A DNA stretch of 64,000 nt from Anaerobiospirillum thomasii (GTDB lineage: Bacteria; Pseudomonadota; Gammaproteobacteria; Enterobacterales; Succinivibrionaceae): assembly GCF_900445255.1 (NCBI RefSeq), contig NZ_UAPU01000007.1, positions 1,194,001-1,258,000 on the forward strand. Reading direction: 5' to 3'. Within the stretch, counting starts at the first letter, position 1; every line of letters starts with the position of its first letter. A model generated the notes under the pieces. The model had not been told where the DNA came from, did not search any database, and worked only from the letters and a program-made list of their open reading frames with translations. Shown here piece after piece: positions 44,920 through 54,416 of this stretch. The position numbers and the translations under genes were made by a program.

Positions 44920-45690
44920 ATGGCTCGTGGAGTTAATAAAGTAATATTGATTGGTAATTTAGGCGACGAACCTTTATGTAGATCGACTCATAGCGGTTGC
45001 AGTGTGACAAACATTTCCATGGTTACAAACGAAGTCAGAAGAAATATCGATACAGGTGAGACAACAGAATACGCTGAGTGGCATAGAGTAGTAATGTGGG
45101 GCAAGCTTGCAGATATAGCCAAGCAGTACCTGCACAAAGGATCACAGATTTATGTTGAGGGTAAGCTACGCACCCGTTCATTCCTTGATAAACAGGGACA
45201 AAAGCGCAGTGTAACTGAAATTGTTGCAGATGAAATGCAGATGTTAGGTTCAAGACAGGGTCCTGCCAATTCCATGGGTAATGGCATGCCTAACAACCGT
45301 CGTCAGAATCAGATGGGCGGTTTTAACAATCAGAACATGGGCAACAGCATCTATGGTAATGAGCAGCCAACACTGTCACAGCCACAGAATAATTTTAACT
45401 CCATGAACAATATGGGTATGAGCCCTATGGGCGGTATGAATTCAATGAACTCCATGCAGGGTATGGGTTCTATGGGATCATACGGTCAGGATAATATGTC
45501 AAATATCTATGGCTCCATGGGAAACAATGATATGCCTTCAGATCTTGATGACAGGGAGATGATGGATGGTTCTCACAACAGCATGATGGCTGAGAACAGA
45601 AATGTCCAGGCTCCTGTAATCTCAGGCGGTGTCAATGAGAACAAGGTTGATAAACAGCCATCTCTTGATGTTGACGAAATTCCATTTTAA
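44920..45690 (+). CDS. ssb: Single-stranded DNA-binding protein with Met-rich linker
   Basis: A 256-residue SSB. The OB fold spans residues 1-110 (MARGVNKVILIGNLGDEP, EWHRVVMWGKLADIAKQYLHKGSQIYVEGKL). The C-terminal tip DVDEIPF is the conserved acidic tail that binds repair and replication proteins. Between them is a long disordered linker of about 140 residues (E. coli SSB totals 178) rich in Met, Asn, Gly and Gln, with about 20 methionines in motifs such as NSMNSMQGMGSMG. This composition is unusual; SSB linkers are normally Gly/Gln/Pro-rich. Confidence 0.96.
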   Translation: MARGVNKVILIGNLGDEPLCRSTHSGCSVTNISMVTNEVRRNIDTGETTEYAEWHRVVMWGKLADIAKQYLHKGSQIYVEGKLRTRSFLDKQGQKRSVTEIVADEMQMLGSRQGPANSMGNGMPNNRRQNQMGGFNNQNMGNSIYGNEQPTLSQPQNNFNSMNNMGMSPMGGMNSMNSMQGMGSMGSYGQDNMSNIYGSMGNNDMPSDLDDREMMDGSHNSMMAENRNVQAPVISGGVNENKVDKQPSLDVDEIPF

Positions 45691-45700
45691 TTAAACAGGT

Positions 45701-45733
45701 GGGTATACGCCTTTTGCCGGGGCGTATAAACCC
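45701..45733 (+). terminator. Hairpin after ssb
   Basis: GGG-TATACGCC and GGCGTATA-AACCC pair over an 8-bp stem (with an outer GGG/CCC) around a TTTTGCCGG loop. No T-run follows directly. It is a plausible ssb terminator or processing site. A TATAAT at 45749-45754, 43 bases before the mreB start, may be the mreB -10. Confidence 0.5.
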
Positions 45734-45796
45734 AGGGTTATAAACTTTTATAATTTTTGAATTTTCAGAAATTTACAATTACGTTAGGCTGTGCAG

Positions 45797-46849
45797 ATGT
45801 TTAAAAAGCTTCGCGGTATGTTCTCAAATGATTTGTCCATAGATCTGGGAACAGCAAACACTTTAGTTTACGTCAAAAATAAAGGTATAGTTTTAAATGA
45901 GTCTTCAGTTGTGGCTGTAAGACTTGACAGAAACGGAACCGGCGGTCAGCGCAAGGTTTACGCAGTAGGTAAGGCCGCCAAGGTCATGTACGGTCGTAAT
46001 CCTGACAATATCGAAGTTATCCGTCCTATGAAAGACGGTGTGATTGCAGACTTTCAGTACACTGAAAAGATGCTGCAGTACTTCATTGACAAGGTTCTTA
46101 CAGGATCACATTTCTTCCCGTTCAAGCCATCTCCACGTGTGCTTGTGTGTGTTCCATGTGGAGCAACACAGGTTGAAAGACGCGCTATCCGCGAGTCTGT
46201 AGAGGGTGCTGGTGCTAGTGAAGTATTTTTAATCACCGAACCAATGGCAGCTGCTATTGGTGCAGGTCTGCCTGTATCTGAGGCTGCAGGTTCCATGATT
46301 GTAGATATTGGCGGCGGTACTACCGAGGTGGCCATTATTTCATTAAACGGTGTGGTTTACTCATCATCAGTACGTATTGGCGGTGATAAATTCGATCAGG
46401 CCATTGTCAATTATGTAAGAAACACAAAGCGCTATGAAATTGGTGAAACAACTGCAGAGCAGATTAAGATACAGATTGGTTCTGCCTATGCCGAGCAGGA
46501 AATGCATGAGATGGAAGTTCGCGGCCGTTCAGTGGTTGAAGGTGTACCACGTTCTTTCACTTTAAACTCAAATGAAATTCTTGAGGCTCTCTCTGATCCT
46601 ATCAAAGGCATTGTTTCGGCTGTACGTGTGGCTCTTGAGAAGTCTCCACCAGAGCTTGCTGCCGATATCGCTCAGCGCGGCATGATGCTCTCAGGCGGCG
46701 GTGCCTTACTGCATAATCTTGATAAACTGCTGCGTGAAGAAACAGGTATTCCGGTAATTGTAGCTGAGGATCCTTTAACCTGTGTGGCCCGTGGCGGCGG
46801 TCGTGCGCTTGAGATGTACGACTCTCAGGACAATGAGATCTTTGATTAA
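45797..46849 (+). CDS. mreB: Rod-shape-determining protein MreB
   Basis: A 350-residue bacterial actin. The start at 45797 ([26 protein letters not shown]) matches the usual MreB N-terminus; a GTG at 45791 would add two residues. ATP-binding motifs [17 protein letters not shown] and SGGGALL are present. Its membrane-bound filaments guide cell-wall synthesis machinery. It is first in mreB-mreC-mreD. Confidence 0.97.
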   Translation: MFKKLRGMFSNDLSIDLGTANTLVYVKNKGIVLNESSVVAVRLDRNGTGGQRKVYAVGKAAKVMYGRNPDNIEVIRPMKDGVIADFQYTEKMLQYFIDKVLTGSHFFPFKPSPRVLVCVPCGATQVERRAIRESVEGAGASEVFLITEPMAAAIGAGLPVSEAAGSMIVDIGGGTTEVAIISLNGVVYSSSVRIGGDKFDQAIVNYVRNTKRYEIGETTAEQIKIQIGSAYAEQEMHEMEVRGRSVVEGVPRSFTLNSNEILEALSDPIKGIVSAVRVALEKSPPELAADIAQRGMMLSGGGALLHNLDKLLREETGIPVIVAEDPLTCVARGGGRALEMYDSQDNEIFD

Positions 46850-46853
46850 TTAA

Positions 46854-46871
46854 AGGGGAGATTACTCCCCT
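46854..46871 (+). terminator. Hairpin between mreB and mreC
   Basis: AGGGGAG and CTCCCCT form a 7-bp stem with an ATTA loop, three bases after the mreB stop and without a T-run. It probably acts as a partial terminator or mRNA-stability element that raises MreB over MreC/MreD. Confidence 0.5.
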
Positions 46872-46885
46872 AACAGGATATATAC

Positions 46886-47875
46886 TTGAAAAAGCCGGAA
46901 ACCCCGAGCCTTTTGATAAATTTACGACTCGCTCTGCTTTTGGCGGCATCAATTGTCATTCTGATACTTGATGTCAGGCTCAAGATGTTGAGCGATTTTC
47001 GTTATTATTTAGAGACTGCGCTCTATCCAGTATTAGTTTTTGCCGATGCCCCACGTCAAGTTTCAAAAGCAGTATCAACACAGTTTAAAAGCCGTGCTGA
47101 GCTTATTGATGAAAATGAAAAGCTGGCATCTGAGAACTTTGAGTTAACAGCTGATTTGATGCGTCTGCATTCTCTTGAACAGGAAAATGCCGCCATGCGC
47201 AAGCTGCTCAACTCACCTATGCATGAAACATCACGTCGCACTTTTGCTGAAATCATCGATGTTGACTCAGATCCTTATCTTAAGAGGGTTGTGGTCAACA
47301 GAGGTACAGGCTCAGGTGTGTATGAGGGTATGCCTGTTATTACCGACGAAGGTCTGGTAGGTCAGGTCATATCAGCCAATTACGCATACTCTCGCGTGCT
47401 GCTGCTTATCGATCCGTCAAGCTCCATACCTGTAATTGATACACGTAATCAGGTGCGTGCCATAGCTACAGGCAATGGTTCACATGATGAGCTTATTATT
47501 ACCAATGTACCGCGCTCTACTGATATTCAAAAGGGTGATATTTTAACCACATCGGGCTTAGGCGGTATCTTCCCAGAGGGTTATCCTGTAGCTATTGTTA
47601 CAGATGTTGGCTTTTCAGAGTCTCAGCCTTTTGCTCTGGTCAAGGCCAAGCCACTGGTGCATATTGATACTATGCGCTATGTACTTATGGTCTGGTATAA
47701 AAAGGATCTTGATGGTGAAAACAGCAAGGCTGTGGCACCAAAAGAGCGTACTGACAGCAAAGTTATGCTAAGACAGGACAAAATAAAAAAGCTCATTGAT
47801 TCAATGACCAATACCAGACTGCAGAATCTGCACAGCGCTGCAAGTGATGAGGCAATTGCTGATGGAAGTGAATAA
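46886..47875 (+). CDS. mreC: Rod-shape-determining protein MreC
   Basis: A 329-residue bitopic protein: an N-terminal membrane helix (about 12-30), a coiled coil (about 60-105, LIDENEKLASENFELTADLMRL) and the periplasmic MreC beta domain (RVVVNRGTGSGVYEGMPVITDEGLVGQV, GDILTTSGLGGIFPEGYPVA). It starts with TTG behind an AGGA ribosome site (spacing eight). It links MreB to the periplasmic wall synthases. The last 60 residues are charged and variable. Confidence 0.94.
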   Translation: MKKPETPSLLINLRLALLLAASIVILILDVRLKMLSDFRYYLETALYPVLVFADAPRQVSKAVSTQFKSRAELIDENEKLASENFELTADLMRLHSLEQENAAMRKLLNSPMHETSRRTFAEIIDVDSDPYLKRVVVNRGTGSGVYEGMPVITDEGLVGQVISANYAYSRVLLLIDPSSSIPVIDTRNQVRAIATGNGSHDELIITNVPRSTDIQKGDILTTSGLGGIFPEGYPVAIVTDVGFSESQPFALVKAKPLVHIDTMRYVLMVWYKKDLDGENSKAVAPKERTDSKVMLRQDKIKKLIDSMTNTRLQNLHSAASDEAIADGSE

Positions 47876-48380
47876 CTATCGCGGCAGAAGATCATCTCTT
47901 GTGCTGTTTCTGCCAGTGCTGTTTATAGTATTTTTACTTGAAATTACCTCACTGCCGGAGGTAGTTCAGGATTACAGACCTGATCTTCTGTCTCTGACAC
48001 TGCTGTTTTTTGCTATAAGCGAACCGCGCAAGTACTCTATTGAGGTGGCCTGGATCTGTGGTCTGATTTTAGATCTGCTAACAGGCTCGCCACTTGGTGT
48101 GCATGCTATGGTTCTTGCACTGCAGATCTATATCATCATCTCTCAGTTTAAATATTTTGCACAGTATGCATTGTGGCAGCAGGCTTTGATTATAGGTCTG
48201 GTGCACCTGATTGCTGATGTGATTATTTTCTGGCTTGAACATATTATAGGTCAGTCCAACTATGAGTCTACCTTCATAGTGCCGGCTTTAACCACTGCCT
48301 TATTCTGGTTCCCTGTATTTTTAGGCTTTGGGCTTATGTCCAGATTCTTTTCTATAGGTGGCAGTACAGATAATAAATAA
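47862..48380 (+). CDS. mreD: Rod-shape-determining protein MreD
   Basis: A 172-residue integral membrane protein with about five helices and the family block YRPDLLSLTLLFFAISEPRKYSIEVAWICGLILDLLTGSPLGVHAM. The start at 47862 overlaps mreC by 14 bp and has a GAGG site at 47848-47851. It is part of the elongasome with MreC and RodA/PBP2. Confidence 0.93.
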   Translation: MEVNNYRGRRSSLVLFLPVLFIVFLLEITSLPEVVQDYRPDLLSLTLLFFAISEPRKYSIEVAWICGLILDLLTGSPLGVHAMVLALQIYIIISQFKYFAQYALWQQALIIGLVHLIADVIIFWLEHIIGQSNYESTFIVPALTTALFWFPVFLGFGLMSRFFSIGGSTDNK

Positions 48381-48382
48381 TT

Positions 48383-48964
48383 ATGTATAAACTGATTTTA
48401 GCTTCACAGTCTCCGCGCCGTCGTGATTTTTTAAAAAATATGGGTCTTGAGTTTGAAATATATGAGGCCTCTATTGATGAAAAAGTAGATGATGGCGAAC
48501 TGGTAGGACCTTATGTCGTGCGTATGGCCAGCAAGAAGGCCGACACTGTAATCAAAGAGCACACAGATGCCGTTGTTATAGGTGCAGATACAGTAATTGC
48601 GCTTGAGGGCCGTATTTTAGGCAAGCCAAAGGACAGAGAAGATGCGCTTAACATGATTTTATCTCTGTCAGGTAAAAGACATGAGGTACATACTGCTGTC
48701 TGTGTCAGAGACAGTGACAGAAAATGTATAGTACAGACTGTAACCTATGTGACCTTTGCCAATATAAGTAAAGAGCTGGCTCAGATCTATGTTGACTCTG
48801 GTGAGTGTGACGATAAATCAGGATCTTATGCTCTGCAGGGCATAGGTGCCATGCTTATTGAAAAGGTTGAAGGCTCGGTAAGCTCGGTGGTGGGTATGCC
48901 TGCAAGTCAGACCCGTGAGCTTTTAGAAAAGTTTGGAATATACCCAAAGACAGTGAAAGTCTAG
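48383..48964 (+). CDS. maf: Maf-family nucleoside triphosphate pyrophosphatase
   Basis: A 193-residue Maf/HAM1-like protein with the starting LILASQSPRRRDFL motif, VIGADTVIALEGRILGKPKD, and DKSGSYALQGIGAMLIEKVEGSVSSVVGMP. Members hydrolyse dTTP/UTP or modified nucleotides; the mreD-linked copy corresponds to the YhdE type, dTTP/UTP-specific in E. coli. The gene rng, which usually follows maf, is absent; tldD comes next. Confidence 0.92.
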   Translation: MYKLILASQSPRRRDFLKNMGLEFEIYEASIDEKVDDGELVGPYVVRMASKKADTVIKEHTDAVVIGADTVIALEGRILGKPKDREDALNMILSLSGKRHEVHTAVCVRDSDRKCIVQTVTYVTFANISKELAQIYVDSGECDDKSGSYALQGIGAMLIEKVEGSVSSVVGMPASQTRELLEKFGIYPKTVKV

Positions 48965-48976
48965 GCAGGATTTGGT

Positions 48977-50413
48977 ATGAGTATTATTAATAAAGCATCA
49001 GAAATACTGTTTGAAAACTCCGATATTGATACAGATTTTATACAAAAGTCACTTGATAATCTTAAAAGCCGCAGCATAGATTTTGGCGATCTGTTTTTTG
49101 AGCGTGTGGTCAGCGAGTCTATGTCTATTGATGAATCCATTATCAAAGGAGGATCATTTGATATTTTCAAGGGCGTGGGTGTCAGAGCCGTCAACGGAGA
49201 AAAGTGCGGTTTTGCTTACTCTGATGTTTTAAATCAGAAATCTATATCTGATGCCTGTATGGCAGCAAAAAGCATCTCAAGAAGCGCATCACAGAGTAAA
49301 GCCTGTTCACTTGAGGCCAAGGACAAAACTCCTTTATACAAAAGTGATGATCCAATTATCTCTATTGGCCGTGAGCGCAAGGCACAGATTTTAGAGAGCG
49401 TTGATAAAATGGCCAGAGCTCTTGACGAGAAGGTGGTACAGGTTAATGCTTCCATCAATGCCTCGCACCGTATTATGCTTGTGGCCAATACCGATGGTAC
49501 CTTTTGTGCCGATATAAAACCTATATCAGTGCTTGCTGTATCTGTAGTGGTAAAGTCTGGCGATAAGATAGAGATGGGCTTTTCATCAACAGGTGGTGCC
49601 TATCTGCAAAGTGAGTTTACAGATGATGTTGTAGCCTCTGTAGTCAAAGAGGCTGTAAGATCGGCTCTGGTAAATCTTGAGGCTGTGGCAGCACCGGCTG
49701 GCTGCATGAATGTGGTGCTTGGTGCAGGCTGGCCTGGGGTTTTAGTGCATGAGGCCGTAGGTCATGGTCTTGAGGGCGACTTCAACCGTACAGGCAGCTC
49801 ACTGTTCTCAGGGCGCATAGGTGACAAGGTAGCATCATCAGCTTGTACCATTATTGATGATGGCACCATGCCAGACAGACGCGGCTCTATGACCTTTGAT
49901 GATGAGGGTATTGAAAGCAGCTGCAACATACTTATTGAAAACGGTATTTTAAAGGGTTATATGCAGGATAGACAAAATGCCATGCTCATGGGTGGCAAAC
50001 CTACAGGCAACGGTCGTCGTCAGGCGTATAACTATCTGCCTCAGGTCAGAATGACCAATACCTATATGGCACCTGGTGCCTATGACAAAGAAGAGATTAT
50101 CTCCTCTGTCAAAAATGGTATTTATGCTGTCAACTTCTCAGGCGGTCAGGTAGATATCACCTCTGGTAAATTTGTGTTCTCAACCTCTGAGGCCTATCTT
50201 ATTGAAAATGGCAAAATAGGTGCACCTATCAAGGGAGCCACCTTAATCGGCAACGGTCCTGAAACTATGAATCAGGTTTCAATGGTTGGCAATGATCTTG
50301 AGTTTGATAAAGGCGTGGGCATGTGCGGCAAGGGCGGTCAGTCTGTGCCTGTTGGTATAGGACAGCCTACAGTCAAACTTGATGCCATAACTGTAGGCGG
50401 AACTTCTGTCTAG
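48977..50413 (+). CDS. tldD: Metalloprotease TldD
   Basis: A 478-residue TldD. The HExxxH zinc motif is in VLVHEAVGHGLEGDFNRTGSS, and the C-terminal block VGGTSV is close to the family end. With PmbA/TldE it forms a heterodimeric protease that processes microcin precursors and the CcdA antitoxin. The partner gene pmbA lies 0.7 kb downstream with only darP between, an unusual closeness. Confidence 0.95.
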   Translation: MSIINKASEILFENSDIDTDFIQKSLDNLKSRSIDFGDLFFERVVSESMSIDESIIKGGSFDIFKGVGVRAVNGEKCGFAYSDVLNQKSISDACMAAKSISRSASQSKACSLEAKDKTPLYKSDDPIISIGRERKAQILESVDKMARALDEKVVQVNASINASHRIMLVANTDGTFCADIKPISVLAVSVVVKSGDKIEMGFSSTGGAYLQSEFTDDVVASVVKEAVRSALVNLEAVAAPAGCMNVVLGAGWPGVLVHEAVGHGLEGDFNRTGSSLFSGRIGDKVASSACTIIDDGTMPDRRGSMTFDDEGIESSCNILIENGILKGYMQDRQNAMLMGGKPTGNGRRQAYNYLPQVRMTNTYMAPGAYDKEEIISSVKNGIYAVNFSGGQVDITSGKFVFSTSEAYLIENGKIGAPIKGATLIGNGPETMNQVSMVGNDLEFDKGVGMCGKGGQSVPVGIGQPTVKLDAITVGGTSV

Positions 50414-50416
50414 AGT

Positions 50417-50983
50417 TTAAAAGCGTTTGGTGGCAAGCGTGTCAGGAACTTCAACGCCGGCACGCTTGAGCTCTGCCTTTAGATATTTAAATAAAGCTCT
50501 GGCAGCAGGGCGCTCTGGCAGATCGGAGTTGAGCTCCTCTTTGGCTTTCTTAATCAGGGTACGCAGTTTGTTTCTGTCAGTGTCATAGATAAGTGAGGTA
50601 AACTCATTTAAAGTTTCGGTACCGCCTAAAATAAGATTCTCTCTTAAATTCTCCATGCGCATGGCAGTAGGGTCAGCCTTTGGTGTGGCACCTAAAGAAT
50701 TAATCTGATTTTTAAGCTCGCTCAGATCATACTGACGCATGAGTTTGGCCACATACTGCAGCTGACGTCTTTTCTCATCAGAGTTTTTACGCAGTGAACG
50801 AGCCACTATCAGAGCCTCTCTGATGCTCTCATCTGGAAAATTGAGTTTTTTAAAGGTCAGATCACCAAAAGCCTCAATTTTTTCAGCAAGCTTTCTTATA
50901 GCCTGGGCATCTCTTTTATGTGCAGAGCGGCTTATAAGCTCCGGAGGGGCATCAAATCCCTCAAAATGTTCTTGAACAGCCAT
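50417..50983 (-). CDS. darP: Ribosome-associated DarP/YjgA family protein
   Basis: A 188-residue helical, highly charged protein of the DUF615 family (SRSAHKRDAQAIRKLAEKIEAFGDL, FPDESIREALIVARSLRKNSDEKRRQLQYVAKLMRQ). In E. coli it assists late assembly of the 50S ribosomal subunit. It is divergent from pmbA, as in E. coli, and convergent with tldD, whose stop is only three bases away. Confidence 0.93.
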   Translation of the reverse strand: MAVQEHFEGFDAPPELISRSAHKRDAQAIRKLAEKIEAFGDLTFKKLNFPDESIREALIVARSLRKNSDEKRRQLQYVAKLMRQYDLSELKNQINSLGATPKADPTAMRMENLRENLILGGTETLNEFTSLIYDTDRNKLRTLIKKAKEELNSDLPERPAARALFKYLKAELKRAGVEVPDTLATKRF

Positions 50984-51073
50984 TAATCCCTCGTAAATAT
51001 AAATTTTTATCTAGTATATCACAGGCACACAGGCAGTTTTTAGCCTGTATAAATTTGCTTTAAGGTCAGTGTG

Positions 51074-51090
51074 CCACAATGTGGTAATAT
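51074..51090. promoter_or_regulatory. Palindrome and -10 in the darP/pmbA gap
   Basis: CCACA-A-TGTGG (51074-51084) is a perfect short palindrome followed at once by an extended -10-like TAATAT (51085-51090), 33 bases before the pmbA ATG. It may be a pmbA promoter with a regulatory half-site; no regulator can be assigned. Confidence 0.35.
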
Positions 51091-51122
51091 AGATTTATAG
51101 ATTAATTGATGAGATAGTGTAA

Positions 51123-52487
51123 ATGACAAGTCAGTTTAAAAAGACAGTAAATGCAGACAATGCTCTTGCTAAAAATATGGCCGCTGATGCTCTTGCTATT
51201 GCAAAGCGCCTGGGAGCAGATGAAAGCATAATCAGAATCAGCTCACTTGAGGGACTTAGTATTTCCACACGTGACGGCGATGTTGAAAATATAGAATTTA
51301 ATAAAGACAGATCTATGGATATAACTGTCTATCGCGGTAAAAGATCAGGAACAGCCAGCACCTCTGATTTTTCAGCCAAGGCCATTGAGGATACCATTGA
51401 GGCAGCTCTTGCCATTTCCAAGCATACAGATGCAGATCCATGTGCTGGTATTTTAGAGGCAGAGTATCTGTCAGATAGCGATTATGATTTTGACACACTG
51501 CATGAGATTGAGCAGGATGCAGATGCAGCTGTGGAAAAGGCAGTAGGTCTTGAGCGTGAGTTTATGCAAGGTTCTTATGACCGCATTAAAAAATCAGATG
51601 GAGCCAGTCTCTCATCAAGCCTTAAAAGCTTTACCATTGCCAGCAGTAATGGCTTTAACCGCAGCTTTTCCTACTCATCAAATGGCAGATCCTTATCGCT
51701 TTTAGGTCAGAGCGATGACAAAATGCAAAAGGGCTATGGTTTTACACAAAATTCTAACCCTGAGCTTTTATACGATAACAGACGTATTATTGATGAGGCT
51801 GTAACTAAAACTCTGAACAAGCTTGATGCCTCACAGGTAAAGACAGGTAAATATAATGTCATTTTCAAAGGCAGTGCCGCCATTTCAATCTGGTCAGCCC
51901 TGTCAAAAGCCATAAGAGGATCACTTATTTACCGTGATTCATCATTTTTATGCAATGCTCTTGATACCAAAATCCTTCCGGATTTTGTAAGTCTGCGTGA
52001 TGAGCCTTTTGTCAAAGGCGAGCTCTCCTCATGCAATTATGATGGCGAGGGCTGTCGTGTGCAGAGCAGTCACATTGTCAAAGACGGTATTTTAAACATG
52101 TATCTGCTTGGCAGCTATTCAGCCCGTAAGCTCAATATGAAGCCAAATGGTCATGCCTCAGGTCTTTTCACCTTGTATGCAGATTTTGATGACAAACATA
52201 TCTGCACTTTTGATGATATGCTCAAAGATGTATCTGAAGGTATTGTCATTGAATCACTGATGGGACAGGGTGTAAATATAACAAATGGCGATGTTTCACG
52301 CGGAGCCGGAGGCTATTACTTTAAAGACGGCAGACGTGTGCATGCTGTTGAGGAGATAACTGTAGCCTTTAATTTAAAGGATCTGTTCAAGAAGATAGCT
52401 ATGATGTCACATGATGATATAGATGAGCGCTATTCAGTAAAGACAGGATCTATACTGGTGCCAGATGTAACCATCTCAGGTCTCTAA
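51123..52487 (+). CDS. pmbA: Metalloprotease PmbA/TldE
   Basis: A 454-residue TldE/PmbA protein, the partner of TldD. It lacks the HExxxH motif, as expected, and shows the family blocks GLSISTRDGDVENIEFNKDRSMDITVYRGKRSGTASTSD and LMGQGVNITNGDVSRGAGGYYFKDG. The two together form the active protease. It ends before a bidirectional terminator shared with gpmI. Confidence 0.95.
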   Translation: MTSQFKKTVNADNALAKNMAADALAIAKRLGADESIIRISSLEGLSISTRDGDVENIEFNKDRSMDITVYRGKRSGTASTSDFSAKAIEDTIEAALAISKHTDADPCAGILEAEYLSDSDYDFDTLHEIEQDADAAVEKAVGLEREFMQGSYDRIKKSDGASLSSSLKSFTIASSNGFNRSFSYSSNGRSLSLLGQSDDKMQKGYGFTQNSNPELLYDNRRIIDEAVTKTLNKLDASQVKTGKYNVIFKGSAAISIWSALSKAIRGSLIYRDSSFLCNALDTKILPDFVSLRDEPFVKGELSSCNYDGEGCRVQSSHIVKDGILNMYLLGSYSARKLNMKPNGHASGLFTLYADFDDKHICTFDDMLKDVSEGIVIESLMGQGVNITNGDVSRGAGGYYFKDGRRVHAVEEITVAFNLKDLFKKIAMMSHDDIDERYSVKTGSILVPDVTISGL

Positions 52488-52509
52488 CAAGAAAAAAGGA
52501 TAAAAAAAC

Positions 52510-52527
52510 GCCCTCATTTACGAGGGC
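52510..52527. terminator. Bidirectional terminator between pmbA and gpmI
   Basis: GCCCTC and GAGGGC form a stem with a 6-nt loop, flanked by A7 on the left and T6 on the right, so it works on both strands for the convergent genes. Confidence 0.92.
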
Positions 52528-52545
52528 ATTTTTTACACCTGAATT

Positions 52546-54078
52546 TTATTTTTCAAGAGTGATGATTGACTTGCCTGTCATCTCCTCAGGGATTGGCATA
52601 TCCATCAGATAGAGCATGGTTGGGGCAATATCACAAAGACGGCCGTCCTCTCTCATGGTAGCCTTGCGGCCTACATAGATGAAAGGTACTGGCAGATTGG
52701 TGTGGGCAGTGTATGGCTGACCTGTGGTCATATCCTTCATTCTCTCACAGTTGCCGTGATCTGCTGTAATCAGACACTCACCGCCTACCTTCTCAAGTGA
52801 TGCAACTACACGGCCAAGGCAGGTATCTACAGCCTCAACAGCCTTGATAGCAGCCTCATACACACCGGTATGACCTACCATGTCACCATTTGGATAGTTA
52901 CAGATAATAACATCATATTTGCCAGACTCAATGGCCTCACACAGCTTGTCAGTAAGCTCCTCTGAGCTCATCTCTGGCTGGAGATCATAGGTGGCAACCT
53001 TTGGTGACTGAATTAAAATACGATCCTCACCGTCAAACTGAGTCTCTACACCACCGTTGAAGAAGAAGGTAACATGGGCGTATTTTTCAGTCTCTGAAAT
53101 ACGTAACTGAGTTTTGTGGTGAGATGAAAGCCACTCACCTAAGGTATTGGTCAGATCCTCTGGCGGATAGGCACATGTGGTCTTGATGTCGGCTGCATAC
53201 TGTGTCAGCATGACAAAATCAGCAAGAGCAGGGGTGCTCTTTCTGGCAAAGCCGTCAAAGTCCTTGTTGACGAAGGCACGGGTAATCTGTCTTGCACGGT
53301 CGGCTCTGAAGTTCATGAAAATCAGGCTGTCACCGTCCTCAAGAGGAGCTTTCTCTCCAATTACTGAGGCCTGTACAAATTCATCATTTTCATCTCTGTC
53401 ATAGGCAGCCTGCAGTGCATCCTTGGCGCTGGCAAATGGCTCAAACTTGCTGATGCCCTGAGTAATGAGATCATAGGCCTGCTCAACACGGTCCCAGCGG
53501 TTGTCACGGTCCATTACAAAGTAACGGCCAACCATGGTGGCAAAGCGGCCTGTACCTAATTTGGCAAAGAGCTGCTCAAAGCGCTCAATATCTTCCATGG
53601 CAGAGCGTGGTGGCACGTCACGTCCGTCGCAGAAGGCATGGAAATAAACCTTTTTGGCACCGCGTTTGACGGCAAGCTCAAGCATAGCCATGATGTGATC
53701 TTCATGAGAGTGAACACCACCTGGAGACATAAGACCCATAACGTGTACGGCCTTGTCAGCTTTTACAGCCTTGTCTACGGCTTCACATAAAGCCTTGTTT
53801 TTAAAGAAGTCGCCGTCGGCAATAGCCTTGGTGATGCGAGTCAATTCCTGATATACAATGCGACCGGCACCTATATTGGTGTGGCCAACCTCAGAGTTGC
53901 CCATCTGACCATCCGGAAGACCTACATCAATACCTGATGCCTGAATATCTGTGTGGGCATATTTGGCATTAAGAGCATCCAGAACTGGTGTTTTGGCATT
54001 GGTTACGGCATTGAACTGGGAGTCTTTGTTGTCGCCCCAGCCATCCATAATAATTAAAGCTAAAGGTTTCTTTGACAT
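52546..54078 (-). CDS. gpmI: 2,3-bisphosphoglycerate-independent phosphoglycerate mutase
   Basis: A 510-residue alkaline-phosphatase-superfamily enzyme with the metal site in [10 protein letters not shown] and the phospho-serine loop in [21 protein letters not shown]. Further metal ligands are in [11 protein letters not shown] and [13 protein letters not shown]. It interconverts 3- and 2-phosphoglycerate in glycolysis and gluconeogenesis and depends on Mn2+. A GTG or TTG start is not needed; the ATG is clear. Confidence 0.97.
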   Translation of the reverse strand: MSKKPLALIIMDGWGDNKDSQFNAVTNAKTPVLDALNAKYAHTDIQASGIDVGLPDGQMGNSEVGHTNIGAGRIVYQELTRITKAIADGDFFKNKALCEAVDKAVKADKAVHVMGLMSPGGVHSHEDHIMAMLELAVKRGAKKVYFHAFCDGRDVPPRSAMEDIERFEQLFAKLGTGRFATMVGRYFVMDRDNRWDRVEQAYDLITQGISKFEPFASAKDALQAAYDRDENDEFVQASVIGEKAPLEDGDSLIFMNFRADRARQITRAFVNKDFDGFARKSTPALADFVMLTQYAADIKTTCAYPPEDLTNTLGEWLSSHHKTQLRISETEKYAHVTFFFNGGVETQFDGEDRILIQSPKVATYDLQPEMSSEELTDKLCEAIESGKYDVIICNYPNGDMVGHTGVYEAAIKAVEAVDTCLGRVVASLEKVGGECLITADHGNCERMKDMTTGQPYTAHTNLPVPFIYVGRKATMREDGRLCDIAPTMLYLMDMPIPEEMTGKSIITLEK

Positions 54079-54416
54079 TTTGTATATCTCTTAAAATGAT
54101 GTGCAACAATATGATAATTTTATCACATTAGCAGTCTAAATTAGGATAATTCACGAAAATCAGATTAAAGATATGTAAATAAAATTCAGACACTGCTGTT
54201 TATAGATTAAAAAAGACAACACGCTGGCACTAAAGAGCATGAAAAATACAATAAAGAGTGAGCTTGTCTTAAGTTTTGAGTGTAAATAATGACATTTTAT
54301 TCATAAACATATAAAATTCAGCTTAATATTACGGGCGGCTGTATTGCTATACCACAAGATAGCAGGTATATGATAAAATTGCCGTTTCAATATTATCAAC
54401 AGTTTTGAGGTGTATT
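54079..54416. promoter_or_regulatory. Divergent gpmI / rhodanese-gene region
   Basis: A 338-bp AT-rich gap. Toward the secB operon a candidate promoter has TTGCTA (54344-54349) and TATGAT (54369-54374), with a long 19-base spacer. Nothing else could be identified. Confidence 0.35.
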
